Made by a program: the position numbers and the translations under genes. Source: Elizabethkingia occulta (GTDB lineage Bacteria > Bacteroidota > Bacteroidia > Flavobacteriales > Weeksellaceae). From it: a stretch of 64,000 nt of DNA. This document shows positions 62,060-64,000 of this stretch, in pieces. The notes beneath the pieces were generated by a model. It was not told where the DNA came from. It did no database searches and saw only the letters and a list, made by a program, of their open reading frames with translations. The stretch is from NCBI RefSeq assembly GCF_002023715.1, contig NZ_MAHX01000013.1, forward strand, positions 372,001-436,000, given 5' to 3'. How positions within the stretch are numbered: the stretch's first letter is position 1; each line of letters begins with the position of its first letter.

Positions 62060-64000
62060 ATGAAGAAGTTAATACTAAGTGCATCTGTACTTTCCGGTAT
62101 TATGATTTTTGCACAGCAAAAAGATTCAGCGAATGCAAAAAAAATCGATGAGGTAATAATTAAAGCCTATATTAAAAAAGATAGTGATTACACAAACAAA
62201 ATGCCATTGCGGGCTATTGAGAATCCGCAGGTTTATTCCTCGGTGGACAGAATTGCGCTGGAAAATCAGATGGTATTTACTGTAGACGATGCCTTCAGAA
62301 ATGTAACAGGTCTACAAAAAATGTGGAATGCAACAGGTCGTGCAGGAGATGGTGGAGCTTATGTTAACCTGAGAGGTTTTATCTCCAATAACTCGCTTAG
62401 AAATGGACTTGTAGCGCCGGTAAACGGAACAATGGACGCTATTAATATTGAAAAAATTGAGGTATTAAAAGGTCCTTCTGCCACATTATATGGAAGTAAT
62501 GTAACGTCTTACGGGGGTGTAATCAACAGGATTACCAAAAAACCGTATGAAACTTTTGGCGGAAGTCTTTTGGTTACAGGTGGAAGTTATGATTTTTACA
62601 GAGCACAAGCCGATATTAATACACCGCTTACAAAAGATAAAAAATTGCTCTTCCGTGTGAATACTGCCTATACTACAGAAGGAAACTTCCAGAATAAGAA
62701 AGTACAAAATACTTACCTGGCATTTACCCCTAGTTTAACATGGAAAATAAATAATAAGCTGGATGTAAATGTAGAATATGAAATGTATGATAACAGAACA
62801 CAGGCAGAGCAGAACTTCTTCTTTATAGGATCTCCCACTCAGTCTGGTTACTCCAATATGAAAGATCTGGAAAGAGCAGGACTTAATTATAAGAACCCTT
62901 ATATAGGCTCCGGATTGTATAATACAGGGCGTACACGCAATATTTTCGGACAAGTCAATTACAAGATTAATGAGCATATAAAATCGTCTACATCAATAAA
63001 CAGTGCTTACAATTATTCTAATGGGTATAATCCTTATTTTTATATTACAACCAAGTCTTATGGTGCAGATCCTAATGATAAAGCAATAGGTTTACACAGA
63101 GGAGATCAGTCTACCCGGGATAGCAACCAGCGCTACTTACAGGTACAACAGAATTTTAATTTTGATTTCCATATTGGGAGTATGAGAAACCGTACTGTTG
63201 TAGGGGCAGATTTTCTTAGAACGCGCAATGATCAGTTCTTTTATTCCGGAGTAATAGATTTTGTTCCTTTTACCGGTGGAGTAGATTATTCTAATTTCAA
63301 TGCAGATTATGTTACAGCATACTATGATGCAAACAAAGCTACATTGTCCACATGGCCGTTGAAAAATAAATCGAATACCTACAGTGCCTATATTTCCAAT
63401 GTATTGACATTGATACCAGGGCTCAATGTAATGACTTCCATCCGTTATGAGAGTATAGACTTTAAAGGTGGAGTAAGAGGAAGTAATGATACACCAGCTT
63501 ATACACAGGGAGCCTGGTCACCTAAGCTGGGAATTGTATATGAAATTATCAAAGATAAGTTTTCGGTATTTGGTAATTATCAAAACAGTTTTACCAGCAA
63601 TGGATATTATATTGCCGATAAAGCATCGAATTTGAAGCTTTCAGATCCGGAAAAAGCAAATCAATGGGAAGGCGGTTTTAAAGCGAATCTACTGAATGGA
63701 AAAATAAATGCAACAGTAAATTACTATAATATCAATGTTCGAAACTCTCTGCAAATTATAGATTATACACCAGCACCAGAAGTAAGAGCAATCGAGCAAC
63801 AAATGGGGAAACGCAATAGTAAAGGAGTTGAGCTGGAAATCAATGCTTATCTTGTAAAAGGATTTTCATTAATTGCGGGAGTAAGTTACAATGACTCCAA
63901 GTTTACAGAAACAACCGATGCCAGTGTATTAGGAAGAAGACCAAATACAGCTTCATCTCCATGGCTGGCAAACTTCAATGCAAGTTATCAGTTTTCAGAA
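62060..64000 (+). CDS. TonB-dependent siderophore receptor, C-terminus beyond window
   Basis: 647 residues are visible and the frame is open at the right edge. Signal peptide (about 1-19, IFAQ) followed by a TonB-box-like KIDEVIIKAY, a plug domain (VDDAFRNVTGLQKMWNATGRAGDGGAYVNLRGF, EVLKGPSATLYGSNVTSYGGVINRITKKP) and a barrel with repeated aromatic strands. Plug motifs match the FhuA/FepA-like siderophore-receptor branch rather than SusC. The ligand cannot be determined. It would import a ferric siderophore using TonB-ExbBD, not encoded here. Confidence 0.88.
   Translation, partial: MKKLILSASVLSGIMIFAQQKDSANAKKIDEVIIKAYIKKDSDYTNKMPLRAIENPQVYSSVDRIALENQMVFTVDDAFRNVTGLQKMWNATGRAGDGGAYVNLRGFISNNSLRNGLVAPVNGTMDAINIEKIEVLKGPSATLYGSNVTSYGGVINRITKKPYETFGGSLLVTGGSYDFYRAQADINTPLTKDKKLLFRVNTAYTTEGNFQNKKVQNTYLAFTPSLTWKINNKLDVNVEYEMYDNRTQAEQNFFFIGSPTQSGYSNMKDLERAGLNYKNPYIGSGLYNTGRTRNIFGQVNYKINEHIKSSTSINSAYNYSNGYNPYFYITTKSYGADPNDKAIGLHRGDQSTRDSNQRYLQVQQNFNFDFHIGSMRNRTVVGADFLRTRNDQFFYSGVIDFVPFTGGVDYSNFNADYVTAYYDANKATLSTWPLKNKSNTYSAYISNVLTLIPGLNVMTSIRYESIDFKGGVRGSNDTPAYTQGAWSPKLGIVYEIIKDKFSVFGNYQNSFTSNGYYIADKASNLKLSDPEKANQWEGGFKANLLNGKINATVNYYNINVRNSLQIIDYTPAPEVRAIEQQMGKRNSKGVELEINAYLVKGFSLIAGVSYNDSKFTETTDASVLGRRPNTASSPWLANFNASYQFSE

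Overview
The window looks like a chromosomal segment of a low-GC flavobacterium (Bacteroidota, Weeksellaceae; an Elizabethkingia- or Chryseobacterium-like genome). The evidence is the AT-rich sequence, a SusC/SusD pair, a GLPGLI-family protein, a TamL-type surface antigen, many signal peptides ending in AxAQ, TAnnTTTG-type -7 boxes, and an F-type ATPase cluster without the beta and epsilon genes. The genus is inferred from gene content, not from a marker gene.

Positions 1-21.7 kb are mostly housekeeping. There is a GNAT-like gene running off the left edge, a membrane zinc peptidase, and the cluster atpB-E-F-H-A-G behind a small membrane protein. These are followed by a GNAT acetyltransferase, a CNNM/HlyC-type transporter, clpS, a GH95-like hydrolase, a TamL-like BamA-family protein overlapping head-to-head with an RNA methyltransferase, a YtxH/holin-like envelope cluster, cmk, pyrH-frr, a sulfatase, a Cys-rich mini-protein and a WYL regulator.

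Positions 21.8-33.1 kb form a self-contained urease island: a small secreted protein, ureABC, a small outer-membrane barrel protein, ureEFGD, a metal-permease-like protein, a urea transporter, a TonB-dependent receptor and an AraC regulator. Together these would bring urea and (by inference) nickel into the cell and mature the enzyme.

Positions 33.1-44.2 kb hold a DUF4241 protein, a phosphodiesterase-SusC-SusD operon, a GLPGLI protein, and a second WYL regulator followed by a secreted protein and a quinone-oxidoreductase-like protein.

Positions 44.4-60.4 kb are an accessory region entirely on the minus strand. It contains an RHS/DUF6443 polymorphic-toxin-like protein with a probable immunity gene and a second orphan immunity-like gene, a 1354-residue secreted protein with three DUF5977 repeats, four tail-fibre-like paralogues, a patatin phospholipase and an M15 endolysin-like peptidase. 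Four transcription units here (RHS, DUF5977 protein, fibre quartet, M15) are preceded by the same promoter-like element with identical internal spacing. This suggests one co-regulated surface/antagonism regulon and is the most interesting signal in the window. A second shared module, an inverted-repeat operator placed 8 nt from a -7 box, lies upstream of both WYL regulators. The window closes with an unrecognised membrane-anchored protein and a TonB-dependent siderophore-type receptor cut by the right edge.
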